64,000 bases of DNA, taken from the NCBI GenBank assembly GCA_025359505.1, contig JANYHH010000028.1:1-64000 (forward strand), in the 5' to 3' direction. How positions within the stretch are numbered: position 1 is the first letter of the stretch; each line of letters starts with the position of its first letter. A program made the position numbers and the translations under genes. Origin of the DNA: Deinococcales bacterium (lineage in GTDB: Bacteria > Deinococcota > Deinococci > Deinococcales > JAAFIG01). A model generated the notes under the pieces. The model made no database searches. It had not been told where the DNA came from and saw nothing but the letters and a program-made list of their open reading frames with translations. This document shows positions 52,286-60,545 of the stretch, piece by piece.

Positions 52286-52649
52286 GACACTCCTTGTCCG
52301 CGCCGCTCGAGGGTTTGAGGTCAATACTCGAGGACGCTCCCACGCTTAGATCAACGGGGTCGAATGTGGGCTTTGGGTTGAAATAGCGTCGCTTGACTCA
52401 TTCAAGATGCTACACGACCCGCAAAAAAGTGTGGCGAAACGCGCCAAAAAACCTGTGCTGAACGCGAGAAATCGCATCACATTTCTCAGCTCGAGGGCTT
52501 GAGTGAATTCGCTCGCCGATGCTCAAATCGGGCCACTGACCTCGAGACCGCTCCCGAGAAAGCGCTTGGTGTTACGCATGAAACCTGAGTCTGGTCTGTA
52601 TAATGTTGACAGAGATTCGCGCCGCAGTTTTTGGCGCTCGAGGTCAATC
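52286..52649. other. intergenic region between divergent sheath and dnaJ genes
   Basis: 364 bases. It contains the dnaJ -10 box at 52599-52604. On the minus strand I see only weak -10/-35 candidates for the eCIS operon. No operator-like palindrome other than CTCGAG sites. Confidence 0.6.
52599..52604 (+). promoter_or_regulatory. -10 box of dnaJ
   Basis: Perfect TATAAT, 45 bases before ATG 52650. No recognisable -35, and no CIRCE element. Confidence 0.5.
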
Positions 52650-53783
52650 ATGGATTACTACGAAATGCTGGGCGTGGCCCGCAGTGCCGACGCCGACGAA
52701 ATCAAACGCGCTTACCGCGCTCTGGCCCTCAAGTACCACCCGGACAAGAACCCCGGCAACAAAGAAGCCGAAGAGAAGTTCAAGCAGATCAACGAGGCTT
52801 ACGCGGGTTTGAAAGACCCTGAGACCAGAGCGCAGTACGACGCGACGGGCCGGGTTGGTTCGCAGGGTGGTTTTGATGCAGGCGGTTTCGCCGGGCAGCA
52901 GGGGGATTTATTTGACTTGTTCAACAGTGTCTTCGGCGGTGACATCTTCGGCGGGCAGCGACAGGGACAGACTCGAGGCGGGAAACGCCCGCAGCGCGGC
53001 GAGGATTTGCAGGTCGAAACCCGCATCACCTTGGAGCAAGCCCGCGCTGGCGCGGACATCGAAGTGGACGTGGACAAACTCAGCACCTGCGAGCATTGCC
53101 ACGGTGGGCGGGGCGAGCCGGGCGGCAAAGGCTTACAAGGCTGCGCGACCTGCGGCGGCAGCGGTCAGGTGCGCCAGACGCAGCGCACAATCCTTGGAAA
53201 CTTCGTCACGGCCGCGACCTGCCCGACCTGTAAAGGCAGCGGCGAGATCAACCCTGAACCCTGCACCAAATGCAGCGGGCGCGGGCGAACGATCAAACAG
53301 GAAAAAGTCACGGTGCAACTCCCGAAAGGCATCGACGGCGGCTACCGTCTGCGCGTCTCCGGGCAGGGCAATCAGGGCTTCAATGGCGGCCCAGCGGGAG
53401 ACCTGTACGTCTTCCTAGATTTGGAGCCGCACGAGCACCTGACCCGCGAGACCGACGACCTGCATTACACCTTGCCGATTGGACTGGCGCAGGCGGCCTT
53501 GGGTGGCAAGTTTGAAATCCCGACCTTGGACGGCACGCAAGTCATCGAAGTCGGCGCGGGCGCTCAGGGCGGCGACACCGTGAAACTGCGCGGTAAGGGC
53601 ATGCCGCGCCTGCAAGCCAGCGGTGCGGGCGAGCTGATCGTGACCTTGGAAGTCAGCGTCCCGAAGAAGCTCAGTAAACGAGCGCGTGAATTGCTCGAGG
53701 AGTACGCCCGCGAGGTCGGCGAGGAAACTTTGCACCCGCAGACCTTATTGCAAAAAATCGGTAAAGCATTCAGGGGCGATTAG
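52650..53783 (+). CDS. dnaJ: chaperone DnaJ
   Basis: Hsp70 co-chaperone that loads substrate on DnaK. The 377 residues have the J domain (MDYYEMLGVARSADADEIKRAYRALALKYHPDKNPG, with the HPD motif), a G/F stretch (GGFDAGGFAGQQG), four CxxCxGxG-type zinc repeats (CEHCHGGR, CATCGGSG, CPTCKGSG, CTKCSGRG) and the C-terminal beta domains. The ATG at 52650 is chosen from the family N-terminus; the frame is open further upstream. No dnaK or grpE beside it. Confidence 0.98.
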   Translation: MDYYEMLGVARSADADEIKRAYRALALKYHPDKNPGNKEAEEKFKQINEAYAGLKDPETRAQYDATGRVGSQGGFDAGGFAGQQGDLFDLFNSVFGGDIFGGQRQGQTRGGKRPQRGEDLQVETRITLEQARAGADIEVDVDKLSTCEHCHGGRGEPGGKGLQGCATCGGSGQVRQTQRTILGNFVTAATCPTCKGSGEINPEPCTKCSGRGRTIKQEKVTVQLPKGIDGGYRLRVSGQGNQGFNGGPAGDLYVFLDLEPHEHLTRETDDLHYTLPIGLAQAALGGKFEIPTLDGTQVIEVGAGAQGGDTVKLRGKGMPRLQASGAGELIVTLEVSVPKKLSKRARELLEEYAREVGEETLHPQTLLQKIGKAFRGD

Positions 53784-53788
53784 CTCGA

Positions 53789-54349
53789 GTGACGCGCATT
53801 CACAGCTTTGCCCCAATCGCCCGCCGCGACGCCCGCATCCTGATCCTCGGGTCTGTGCCGGGCGTCAAATCGCTGGGGGCGCTGGAATATTACGCGCACC
53901 CGCGCAATGCGTTTTGGGAGATCATGGATGCACTGTGCGGCGCGGCTCGAGGCTTGCCCTACGAGCAGCGTCTCGAGCGTTTGCAGGATGCGGGCATCGC
54001 CGTTTGGGATGTCTTGCACAGCGCCGAGCGCGAGGGTAGTTTGGACAGCGCGATTCAGCACGCGATTCCGAACGACCTCAAAGGTTTGCTCGAGGCTTGC
54101 CCGAGCGTCGAACTGATCGCGCTGAACGGCTCGTATGCGGCCACGACTTTCAAACGCTATGCACGCGCCACCTTTGATCCTCGAGCTGGCTTGCGCGTCG
54201 TGACGCTGCCCAGCACCAGCCCCGCCAATGCTCGAGTCGGCGTGCAGCGCAAAATTGAGCTTTGGCGCGATGCCCTCGAGCCGGACTTGCTGAAACCAGT
54301 GCTGCTTGAACCAATGCTGCTCGCGTCAGCACCGATTAGGGACGCGTGA
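53789..54349 (+). CDS. DNA-deoxyinosine glycosylase-like protein
   Basis: A 186-residue uracil-DNA-glycosylase superfamily member. The catalytic-loop position reads GSVPGVKSLGALEYYAHPRNAFW, and the C-terminal NGSYAATTF and LPSTSPAN fit the hypoxanthine/deoxyinosine glycosylase group (HDG). It would excise deaminated bases from DNA. GTG 53789 lies five bases after the dnaJ stop, so the two may be co-transcribed. It overlaps the convergent cytochrome gene by 14 bases. Confidence 0.8.
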   Translation: MTRIHSFAPIARRDARILILGSVPGVKSLGALEYYAHPRNAFWEIMDALCGAARGLPYEQRLERLQDAGIAVWDVLHSAEREGSLDSAIQHAIPNDLKGLLEACPSVELIALNGSYAATTFKRYARATFDPRAGLRVVTLPSTSPANARVGVQRKIELWRDALEPDLLKPVLLEPMLLASAPIRDA

Positions 54350-54761
54350 AAAGAGAATCGTTCGCGGCGTCCCCGTGGCAATTGCTGCACAACCCCTGCC
54401 CGTCCGGCCCACCCGCGCCAACCGCGTACCGCCCGCCCTTGGGAAAGTACTCTTCGTAATACCAGCCCGACTTTTGCTTGAGCATCACCGCGATGAACGT
54501 GGGATTGGCGATTGCCCCAGCGGTTTTGACAACGATACTGCCAAGCGGCAACGCACCTTTTTTCTTCCACGCGTCGCTGGCGATTTTGTTGGCGAACACG
54601 ACTTTGCTCAAGCCAGCGTGCGGGCCGCCCGTGTCTTTGGGCGATGAGACTTTCGTCCAGGCCGTGAACCCGTTCAGTTCTGGGCGCAAGCCCGGCAGGT
54701 TGGCCGCGACCGCTCCAGCCAATGCAATCATTCCAGCGACCATCAGCAGTTGCCTCGTCAT
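54336..54761 (-). CDS. cytochrome P460-domain protein
   Basis: A 141-residue exported c-type heme protein. The signal peptide (LLMVAGMIALAGAVAANL) is followed by a P460 fold: FTAWTKVSSPKDTGGPH, VVFANKIASDAWKK, KSGWYYEEYFPKGGRYA and the heme-binding CSNCH near the C-terminus. P460 proteins oxidise hydroxylamine or detoxify nitric oxide; many homologues carry ordinary heme. A TAGAGT box lies six bases before ATG 54761. Confidence 0.85.
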   Translation of the reverse strand: MTRQLLMVAGMIALAGAVAANLPGLRPELNGFTAWTKVSSPKDTGGPHAGLSKVVFANKIASDAWKKKGALPLGSIVVKTAGAIANPTFIAVMLKQKSGWYYEEYFPKGGRYAVGAGGPDGQGLCSNCHGDAANDSLFTRP

Positions 54762-54891
54762 ACTGACACTCTACGCAGGTCAACCACTCGAGGTTCATTT
54801 GCTCGAGGGTGACTCGGGACAAGGGATTTTGTGCAACCCGTGTTATCTTCGCTGGCGCTATTTTCAGGTCACACCAACCGGGAGGTGAACA

Positions 54892-55422
54892 ATGCTGCAC
54901 AGTCAACAAAACGGCGTCACCGTGCGCGAGGTGCGCGAATCGGATCTGGCGCAGTACCGCGACCTGCGCTTGGAGGCGCTGAAAAGCTCACCGCTGGCGT
55001 TTGGCGCGGATTACCAAGAGTCGCTCTCCCTCTCCGGTAGCGCGTGGCTCGAGCGCGTGCGGCAAAACATCGGCAGCCACTTCGCTGGCCTATTCGTCGC
55101 TGAACGCGAAGGCGTGTTGATCGGCATGACGGGCGTGCGCCGCGATTACGGCGTGAAATCCCAGCACAACGCGACCATCTGGGGCGTGTACGTGCGATCC
55201 AGCGCTCGAGGGACTGGTCTGGCGGGGACGCTGCTGGCGCACGCGATGCTCTGGGCGCAGCAGATGGGCGTGACGCGGCTCGAGCTGAAAGTCAGTACCC
55301 AAAACTCAAATGCGCTCAAGCTCTACACCAAAGCCGGTTTCGAGATCGCGGGCACGCTGCACGGCACGCTGCGAATCGCGGATCAGATCGCTGACGAGTA
55401 CATCCTCGAGCGCAGCTTGTAG
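54892..55422 (+). CDS. GNAT-family N-acetyltransferase
   Basis: A 176-residue acetyltransferase. N-terminal VTVREVRESDLAQYRDLRLEAL, acetyl-CoA loop VYVRSSARGTGLAGTLLAHAM, and NSNALKLYTKAGFEIAG. Ribosome binding site GGGAGG 7 bases before ATG 54892. Substrate unknown. Confidence 0.9.
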   Translation: MLHSQQNGVTVREVRESDLAQYRDLRLEALKSSPLAFGADYQESLSLSGSAWLERVRQNIGSHFAGLFVAEREGVLIGMTGVRRDYGVKSQHNATIWGVYVRSSARGTGLAGTLLAHAMLWAQQMGVTRLELKVSTQNSNALKLYTKAGFEIAGTLHGTLRIADQIADEYILERSL

Positions 55423-55430
55423 ATTTTAAA

Positions 55431-56678
55431 TTACGGGTGCGGCGCGGTAGCGGTCACGCTCGAGGGTCGGTCATCGTGCGTTTCTGGGTACTTGGCGAAG
55501 GTGCGAATCGCCAATCCCAGCCCAATCGCCGTGAAGATCGCACCCGCGAAGAACGACGCACCGGGCACGCCTCGTGGCACGAAATACGTGAACAGCGCCG
55601 TTGCGATCAGCGGCCCGACCACGCCCGTGAGCGTCAATGCGCTCGAGAGTGCCCCTTGCACCGCACCCTGCTCAGAGTCCGAGACATTCCTCGAGATGAG
55701 TCCCTGCGCGGCTGGCCCGGCAATGCCGCCCAGACCACTGACGAAAATAATCACGTAGATCATCCAACCCTGCGGCGCGAGACCGTAGGCGATGCTGCTC
55801 AGCGCCGCCAGCCCCAAACCGAATTGAATAGCGCGGCGCTCACCCAATCGCGGCAGGATCAGCCGCAGCAAACCGCCCTGCACGATCGCGGCCGACAGCC
55901 CGACCGCCGCCAGCGACAAGCCGACCTGCAAGGTATCCCACTCATAGCGCAAGCCCGTGTAGTAGACCCAGATCGTCTGCAAACCGTTCTGCGCCAGCGA
56001 CGAGAAGATAAACCCAACCGCGAGGCTCAGCACAATCGGCGCTCGAGCCAACATGCCGATGGAACCAATCGGGTTGGCTCGAGTGAAAGAAAAAGCGCGG
56101 CGGTTCTGGGGCTGTAAGCTCTCGGGCAGCACGAAGAAACCGTAGAGCACGTTGACGAACGTGATCCCCGCAACGACCAGAAACGGTAAGCGCAGGTCAA
56201 CGCTACCCAGAATCCCGCCGAGCGCGGGGCCGACGATGAACCCCAGCCCAAACGCCACGCCGATCAGCCCAAAATTCTGGGCGCGTTTCTCGGGCGGCGA
56301 GACATCGGCGATGTAGGCTGACACGGCCGAGATATTCGCGCCTGTGATGCCGGCAATCAAACGCCCGACCAGCAACCACGCTAAGTTAGGCGCGAACGCC
56401 AGCAGCAAGTAATCGAGCGCCGAGCCGAGCAGCGAAATCAGAATGATCGGGCGACGCCCGTACTGATCGGACAGATTCCCCAGAATCGGCGCGAAAATAA
56501 ACTGCATCACCGCGTAAATCGCCGTGATCCACCCGCCGAATTGCGCCGCCTGACCGACATCACCCGCGACGAACTTCTCAATCAATTTGGGCACAATCGG
56601 CGCGACCAGACCGATGCCGATGATGTCCAAAAACAGTGTGACAAAAACAAAACCGAGCGCAGGCTGACGTTTACTCAT
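55431..56678 (-). CDS. MFS transporter (TetA/drug exporter-like)
   Basis: A 415-residue major-facilitator exporter with twelve predicted helices. The loop 2-3 motif [14 protein letters not shown] and the motif C-like [22 protein letters not shown] place it among drug:H+ antiporters such as TetA. GGGAG before ATG 56678. The substrate cannot be told; the neighbour is an acetyltransferase gene on the other strand. Confidence 0.9.
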   Translation of the reverse strand: MSKRQPALGFVFVTLFLDIIGIGLVAPIVPKLIEKFVAGDVGQAAQFGGWITAIYAVMQFIFAPILGNLSDQYGRRPIILISLLGSALDYLLLAFAPNLAWLLVGRLIAGITGANISAVSAYIADVSPPEKRAQNFGLIGVAFGLGFIVGPALGGILGSVDLRLPFLVVAGITFVNVLYGFFVLPESLQPQNRRAFSFTRANPIGSIGMLARAPIVLSLAVGFIFSSLAQNGLQTIWVYYTGLRYEWDTLQVGLSLAAVGLSAAIVQGGLLRLILPRLGERRAIQFGLGLAALSSIAYGLAPQGWMIYVIIFVSGLGGIAGPAAQGLISRNVSDSEQGAVQGALSSALTLTGVVGPLIATALFTYFVPRGVPGASFFAGAIFTAIGLGLAIRTFAKYPETHDDRPSSVTATAPHP

Positions 56679-56812
56679 AGCTCCCCCGTGTCGCAACCAC
56701 CCAGTCTACAACCTCGAGCGTAAAGGTCATTTCAGCCAATTGCCCCGTGCTCGAGCCAGCACCTGTTCGACTCGAGGCAGGCGCGAATCTCGAGCTGATC
56801 CGAATCGCGTGC

Positions 56813-56818
56813 TAGATT
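56813..56818 (+). promoter_or_regulatory. -10 box of fabI (leaderless)
   Basis: TAGATT six bases before ATG 56825. Confidence 0.5.
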
Positions 56819-56824
56819 GCCGAA

Positions 56825-57616
56825 ATGGTTTCAATTGATCTGACCGGCAAAGTCGCGCTGATCGCGGGCGTCCAGAACAGCTACAGCCTCGGTTGGGCGG
56901 CTGCCAAGAAGGTTTTGGAGGCAGGCGCGAGCTGCATCTTCTCGTATCAGGGCGAGCGCAACCAACCCGTCTTAGAGAAATTGACAGCCGAGTACGGCGC
57001 TCAAATTCTGCTGCTCGAGCAGTGCGATGTCAGCGTGGACGCCGATCTGGACAGGTTATTCGCCGCGATTGATGCCAAGGGCATTCAGCTAGATTACCTG
57101 ATGCACGCGATTGCGTTCACGCCGCGTGAAACGCAGGAGAACCCGTTCTTGGAGACCTCACGCGACGGCTGGCGAATCGCTTTGGACATCAGCGCGTACA
57201 GCTTGGTGGCGCTGTCTGGACGCGCCGCGAAACTGATGAACGACAATGGCAGCATCGTCGCGCTGACCTATTTTGCATCTGAAAAAGTCGTCCCCAAATA
57301 CAACGTGATGGGCGTGGCCAAAGCGGCGCTCGAGGCATCGGCGCGGTACTTGGCCTACGATTTGGGTACAAGGGGCATTCGCGTCAACTGCGTCTCGCCG
57401 GGCCCGATGCGTACCGTCGCTGCCAAAAGCATTCCCGGCTTTAGTCAGATGATGGATAAAACCGCCAGTGTCGCCGCGATGAAGAAAAACGCGAGTTTTG
57501 ACGACGTTGGTAACATGTGCCTGTTTTTGTTCAGCCCGATGAGCAATGCCACGACCGGCGAGACAATCTATGTCGATGGTGGTTACAGCGTGATGGGCAT
57601 GAGCTTTGAGAGTTAG
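56825..57616 (+). CDS. fabI: enoyl-[acyl-carrier-protein] reductase FabI
   Basis: NADH-dependent reduction of enoyl-ACP, the last step of each fatty-acid elongation cycle and the triclosan target. The 263 residues show the FabI cofactor motif AGVQNSYSLGWA, and the catalytic YFASEKVVPKYNVMGVAK with both tyrosines and the lysine. C-terminal VDGGYSVMGM is standard. It has only two CTCGAG sites. Confidence 0.97.
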   Translation: MVSIDLTGKVALIAGVQNSYSLGWAAAKKVLEAGASCIFSYQGERNQPVLEKLTAEYGAQILLLEQCDVSVDADLDRLFAAIDAKGIQLDYLMHAIAFTPRETQENPFLETSRDGWRIALDISAYSLVALSGRAAKLMNDNGSIVALTYFASEKVVPKYNVMGVAKAALEASARYLAYDLGTRGIRVNCVSPGPMRTVAAKSIPGFSQMMDKTASVAAMKKNASFDDVGNMCLFLFSPMSNATTGETIYVDGGYSVMGMSFES

Positions 57617-57620
57617 ATTG

Positions 57621-57660
57621 GCTCGAGACGTACCAGCTCGAGACGTACCAGCTCGAGACG
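57621..57660. repeat. 15-bp tandem repeat containing CTCGAG
   Basis: Two exact 15-base units (57621-57635, 57636-57650; GCTCGAGACGTACCA) and a partial third (GCTCGAGACG) directly after the fabI stop. Confidence 0.9.
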
Positions 57661-57695
57661 CAGTGCGGCTGCCCCACAATCACCGCGAGGCTCGA

Positions 57696-58124
57696 TCATT
57701 GCGCCCACCAAATGCCCATCATTTGTCGCAGTGCCACGATTTTCCCCATGTGGTACGCGTTGTGAACAGCTAAACTACGCAAAGCATCGCTCGTCGTCAC
57801 GCCCGGTTCGACGGTGAAATTCAAGCGCTCTGGCGATCTCGTCCAGTCCAGCGCGGTTTCTATCCCTGTCAAGAATTCTGCGACCAATGCTGTCCATTCC
57901 TCGAGTTTTACTGGCCCGTGTGTTGGGTAGAGATCGCCTTCCTCCCAAGGTTGATCCCGTAGAACAATTTTTTGCCACAGTACGGTGTGCCACAACTCCG
58001 CAAAAATCGACTGGCATTGGTCGGATGGAACCGCGCTGACTTGCTCGAGCGTCAGCCCAGAGAGAATGCGGCTGCGCTCGGCGTACTCGCCGTGAAATAA
58101 ATGCTCCCACTGATTCATGAACAC
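57696..58124 (-). CDS. DinB-family protein
   Basis: A 142-residue four-helix metal-binding protein of the DinB/YfiT superfamily, which is widely expanded in Deinococcus. It shows the expected histidines in ELWHTVLWQKIVLRD and in AVHNAYHMGKIVALRQ. Thiol-transferase activity is known for some members; the role here is unknown. Starts at GTG 58124 or ATG 58118. Confidence 0.85.
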   Translation of the reverse strand: MFMNQWEHLFHGEYAERSRILSGLTLEQVSAVPSDQCQSIFAELWHTVLWQKIVLRDQPWEEGDLYPTHGPVKLEEWTALVAEFLTGIETALDWTRSPERLNFTVEPGVTTSDALRSLAVHNAYHMGKIVALRQMMGIWWAQ

Positions 58125-58166
58125 CCCACATTACTGAAACGCTCGCTCAATCAGTCTAGCCAAAGC

Positions 58167-58628
58167 TCAGGCTCTTTTAGGCTCGAGCGGTACTGACTCG
58201 AGCAGGTGCTGATACGCGCCGCGCAAAATGAAAAAGAACGGGATCCACCAGATCACGTCGTTCGTCAGGTTATTCCACGCGAACGCCAGCGGTAATTGGC
58301 TGCTGGCAACAGCGTAAATCATCCCGAGCGGCCCGAGCACCTTACCGATCAAGCCGACCAGCACCATCGGCCAGTACAGATACGGATTGAACGCGGCGAT
58401 GAAGTAACCAATCGCGTAACAGCCGACCATCAAGCCGACCGATTGCCACAACGGTAAATACTCAGGGACGTTCATGCCGAGCAGCGTGAAACTCTGCGCG
58501 GGAAACAAGCCGACCCATAAACCCCACAACGCGTTGTAGCCAGCCGCCGCCAGCAAGGTGTAGGTCATCCAGCGCGGGTGCTTCGTGGTGCGAAAGTGGT
58601 TGGTCAGCCGATGGAAGACTCGAGTCAC
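58167..58628 (-). CDS. small multi-pass membrane protein
   Basis: A 153-residue protein with four hydrophobic helices (about 21-42, 63-82, 86-104, 115-140). I do not recognise its family. GTG 58628 follows TACAGT by six bases, so the mRNA is probably leaderless. Confidence 0.7.
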   Translation of the reverse strand: MTRVFHRLTNHFRTTKHPRWMTYTLLAAAGYNALWGLWVGLFPAQSFTLLGMNVPEYLPLWQSVGLMVGCYAIGYFIAAFNPYLYWPMVLVGLIGKVLGPLGMIYAVASSQLPLAFAWNNLTNDVIWWIPFFFILRGAYQHLLESVPLEPKRA

Positions 58629-58728
58629 CCTGTGACTGTAGTCCTGTTCAAAGCGGGCTAAACGTCACTCGAGCGCTGCCTTCACGAGCGACTTGCCCGC
58701 GAAGCTCATTTCAGGGCAGACTCGAGCG

Positions 58729-59715
58729 ATGAGACTTTTGGTGCTGGGCGGCACGCAATTCGTCGGGCGACACATCGTCAGCGCAGCCGTTGAGCGCGGT
58801 CATCACGTCACACTCTTTCACCGTGGCAGCCGCGATCCGTTCCCAGCGTGCGAAAACATTTTAGGCGACCGCGAGCATGACCTCGAGCGCTTGCGAGGCG
58901 AGTGGGACGCCGTGGTGGACACCTGCGGGTATATGCCACGCATCGTCAGTCTGAGCACGGCGCACCTCGAGCCTTTCGTCAAGCGTTACGCGTTCATCAG
59001 TTCGATCAGTGCATACACCAGTCTCAAAGGATTGCCAGATGAAGCCGCACCGCTCGGGCAGCTCGAGGCAGAGACCGAAGAAGTCAGTGGCTCGAGTTAC
59101 GGCCCGTTGAAAGCGCTGTGCGAGCGAGTCGTGACCGACATCTTCGGCACTCGAGGACTGGTGATCCGTCCGGGCTTGGTGGTTGGCCCGTTCGACCCGA
59201 CCGACCGCTTCTCGTACTGGGTGGACAGAATCGCTCGAGGCGGCGAGGTGCTTGCGCCGGAAGGAGTAGCGCAACAGACCTGCTTCATTGACGCCCGCGA
59301 TTTGGGACGGTTCGTGATTCACGCGCTCGAGACAGATTCAAGCGGCGCGTTCAATGCCGACGGGCGGGGGCAATCACTGCCAGACGTGCTCGAGGTCATG
59401 CGCTCGGTCAGCGGCAGCGACGCGACGTTCACGTGGGCGAGCCGCGAGTTTCTGCTCGAGCAAACTGTGACACCGTGGGCGGGCGCGGACAGCCTGCCAT
59501 TGTGGACAGTCGGCGATCCGCTCGGTGTGAGCATCAGCAAGGCGCTGAGTGCAGGATTGACGCACCGCCCGCTCGAGGACACCGTGATTGATACGCTCGA
59601 GTGGCTGCGGTCACACGGGGCTGACCACGTATGGCGCAGCGGCATTACGGCGGCTCGAGAAACGGCCTTGCTCGAGATGTGGAAATCTGGAGGGCTATCA
59701 ACCTCTCAGGGCTAA
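58729..59715 (+). CDS. NAD-dependent epimerase/dehydratase family protein
   Basis: An extended SDR of 328 residues: MRLLVLGGTQFVGRHIV cofactor motif, DTCGYMPR, the serine/tyrosine/lysine positions SSISAY and SSYGPLKALCERV, and the VIRPGLVVGPFDPTDRFSYW substrate region. It resembles the group annotated as NAD-dependent epimerases and reductases of plant-isoflavone-like kind. ATG 58729 was preferred over an upstream start at 58693 because the protein family begins here. Confidence 0.85.
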   Translation: MRLLVLGGTQFVGRHIVSAAVERGHHVTLFHRGSRDPFPACENILGDREHDLERLRGEWDAVVDTCGYMPRIVSLSTAHLEPFVKRYAFISSISAYTSLKGLPDEAAPLGQLEAETEEVSGSSYGPLKALCERVVTDIFGTRGLVIRPGLVVGPFDPTDRFSYWVDRIARGGEVLAPEGVAQQTCFIDARDLGRFVIHALETDSSGAFNADGRGQSLPDVLEVMRSVSGSDATFTWASREFLLEQTVTPWAGADSLPLWTVGDPLGVSISKALSAGLTHRPLEDTVIDTLEWLRSHGADHVWRSGITAARETALLEMWKSGGLSTSQG

Positions 59716-59801
59716 ACGCAAACTCACTCGAGGGTCAGCATGTTGTTGCCTGAAGACTGAGGAACAGATTCGCCTGCCCTCGAAGCTAACAGGAGATCAA
59801 A

Positions 59802-60359
59802 ATGGATCGTGCGTCCAAAGCAATCACACTGAGCATGGAATCGCTACGTGCCCTAGCGAACTGGGCTGCCGATTGCGCCGAGCGATCCCTCGAGGTCTAC
59901 GAGGCGCACCCTCACGGGGACGCCCGACCCCGCGCGGCAATCGCGGGTAGCCGAGCATTTGCGGGCGGTGAAAAGCGCTCGAATCGGTTGCGCACATTGG
60001 CTTGGGCGGCGTACGCGGCTGCGCGGGAAATCGGCGATCCTGCCAGTGCCGCTGCCGCACACGCCGCGAGCATGGCGGCAGCGATTGCTTACACGCATCC
60101 TTTGGCGGACGTTCACCAAACCAAGCACATTGTCGGCCCTGCGGGCTATGCGGCGCTGGCACTGGAACTCGTCGACAACGGCGACTCGAGCGCGGCCGAT
60201 GATGCGGTTCGGTGGGCGATTGAACACGCGAGTCCCGAGGTGGGCGCGGTCTTGCGGCAAATGCCCGAGCGAACCGCTGGGAAAAGCCGTTTGGATGCAA
60301 TTTTTTATGCGCTGGATGTTGGAATTCGCTCGCGGACGATTCTCAACGCAACTGAGTAA
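59802..60359 (+). CDS. Imm5-like putative immunity protein
   Basis: An all-helical 185-residue protein. The conserved pattern is ALANWAADCAERSLEVYE...RPRAAIAGSRAFAGGE...AAAHAASMAAAIAYTH, which I recall as the Imm5-type immunity family seen in polymorphic toxin systems. No toxin gene is next to it. AGGAG lies before ATG 59802. Confidence 0.6.
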   Translation: MDRASKAITLSMESLRALANWAADCAERSLEVYEAHPHGDARPRAAIAGSRAFAGGEKRSNRLRTLAWAAYAAAREIGDPASAAAAHAASMAAAIAYTHPLADVHQTKHIVGPAGYAALALELVDNGDSSAADDAVRWAIEHASPEVGAVLRQMPERTAGKSRLDAIFYALDVGIRSRTILNATE

Positions 60360-60545
60360 CTTTAGTGAGTTGTCAAGTTCATCCTGCATAGTCCAGGTCG
60401 GGAATTACGCGGCTCGAGGTACTTTTAGATCAGTCTTCGGATGGCTGAATATCGAGTTGGTCTCGAGCAAGTCCAGTGCAAATCAAAGTTGATCGTGGCT
60501 AAAACTCGAGCCGTCTCACGACCCTCGGGCAGCCACCTCAACTCC

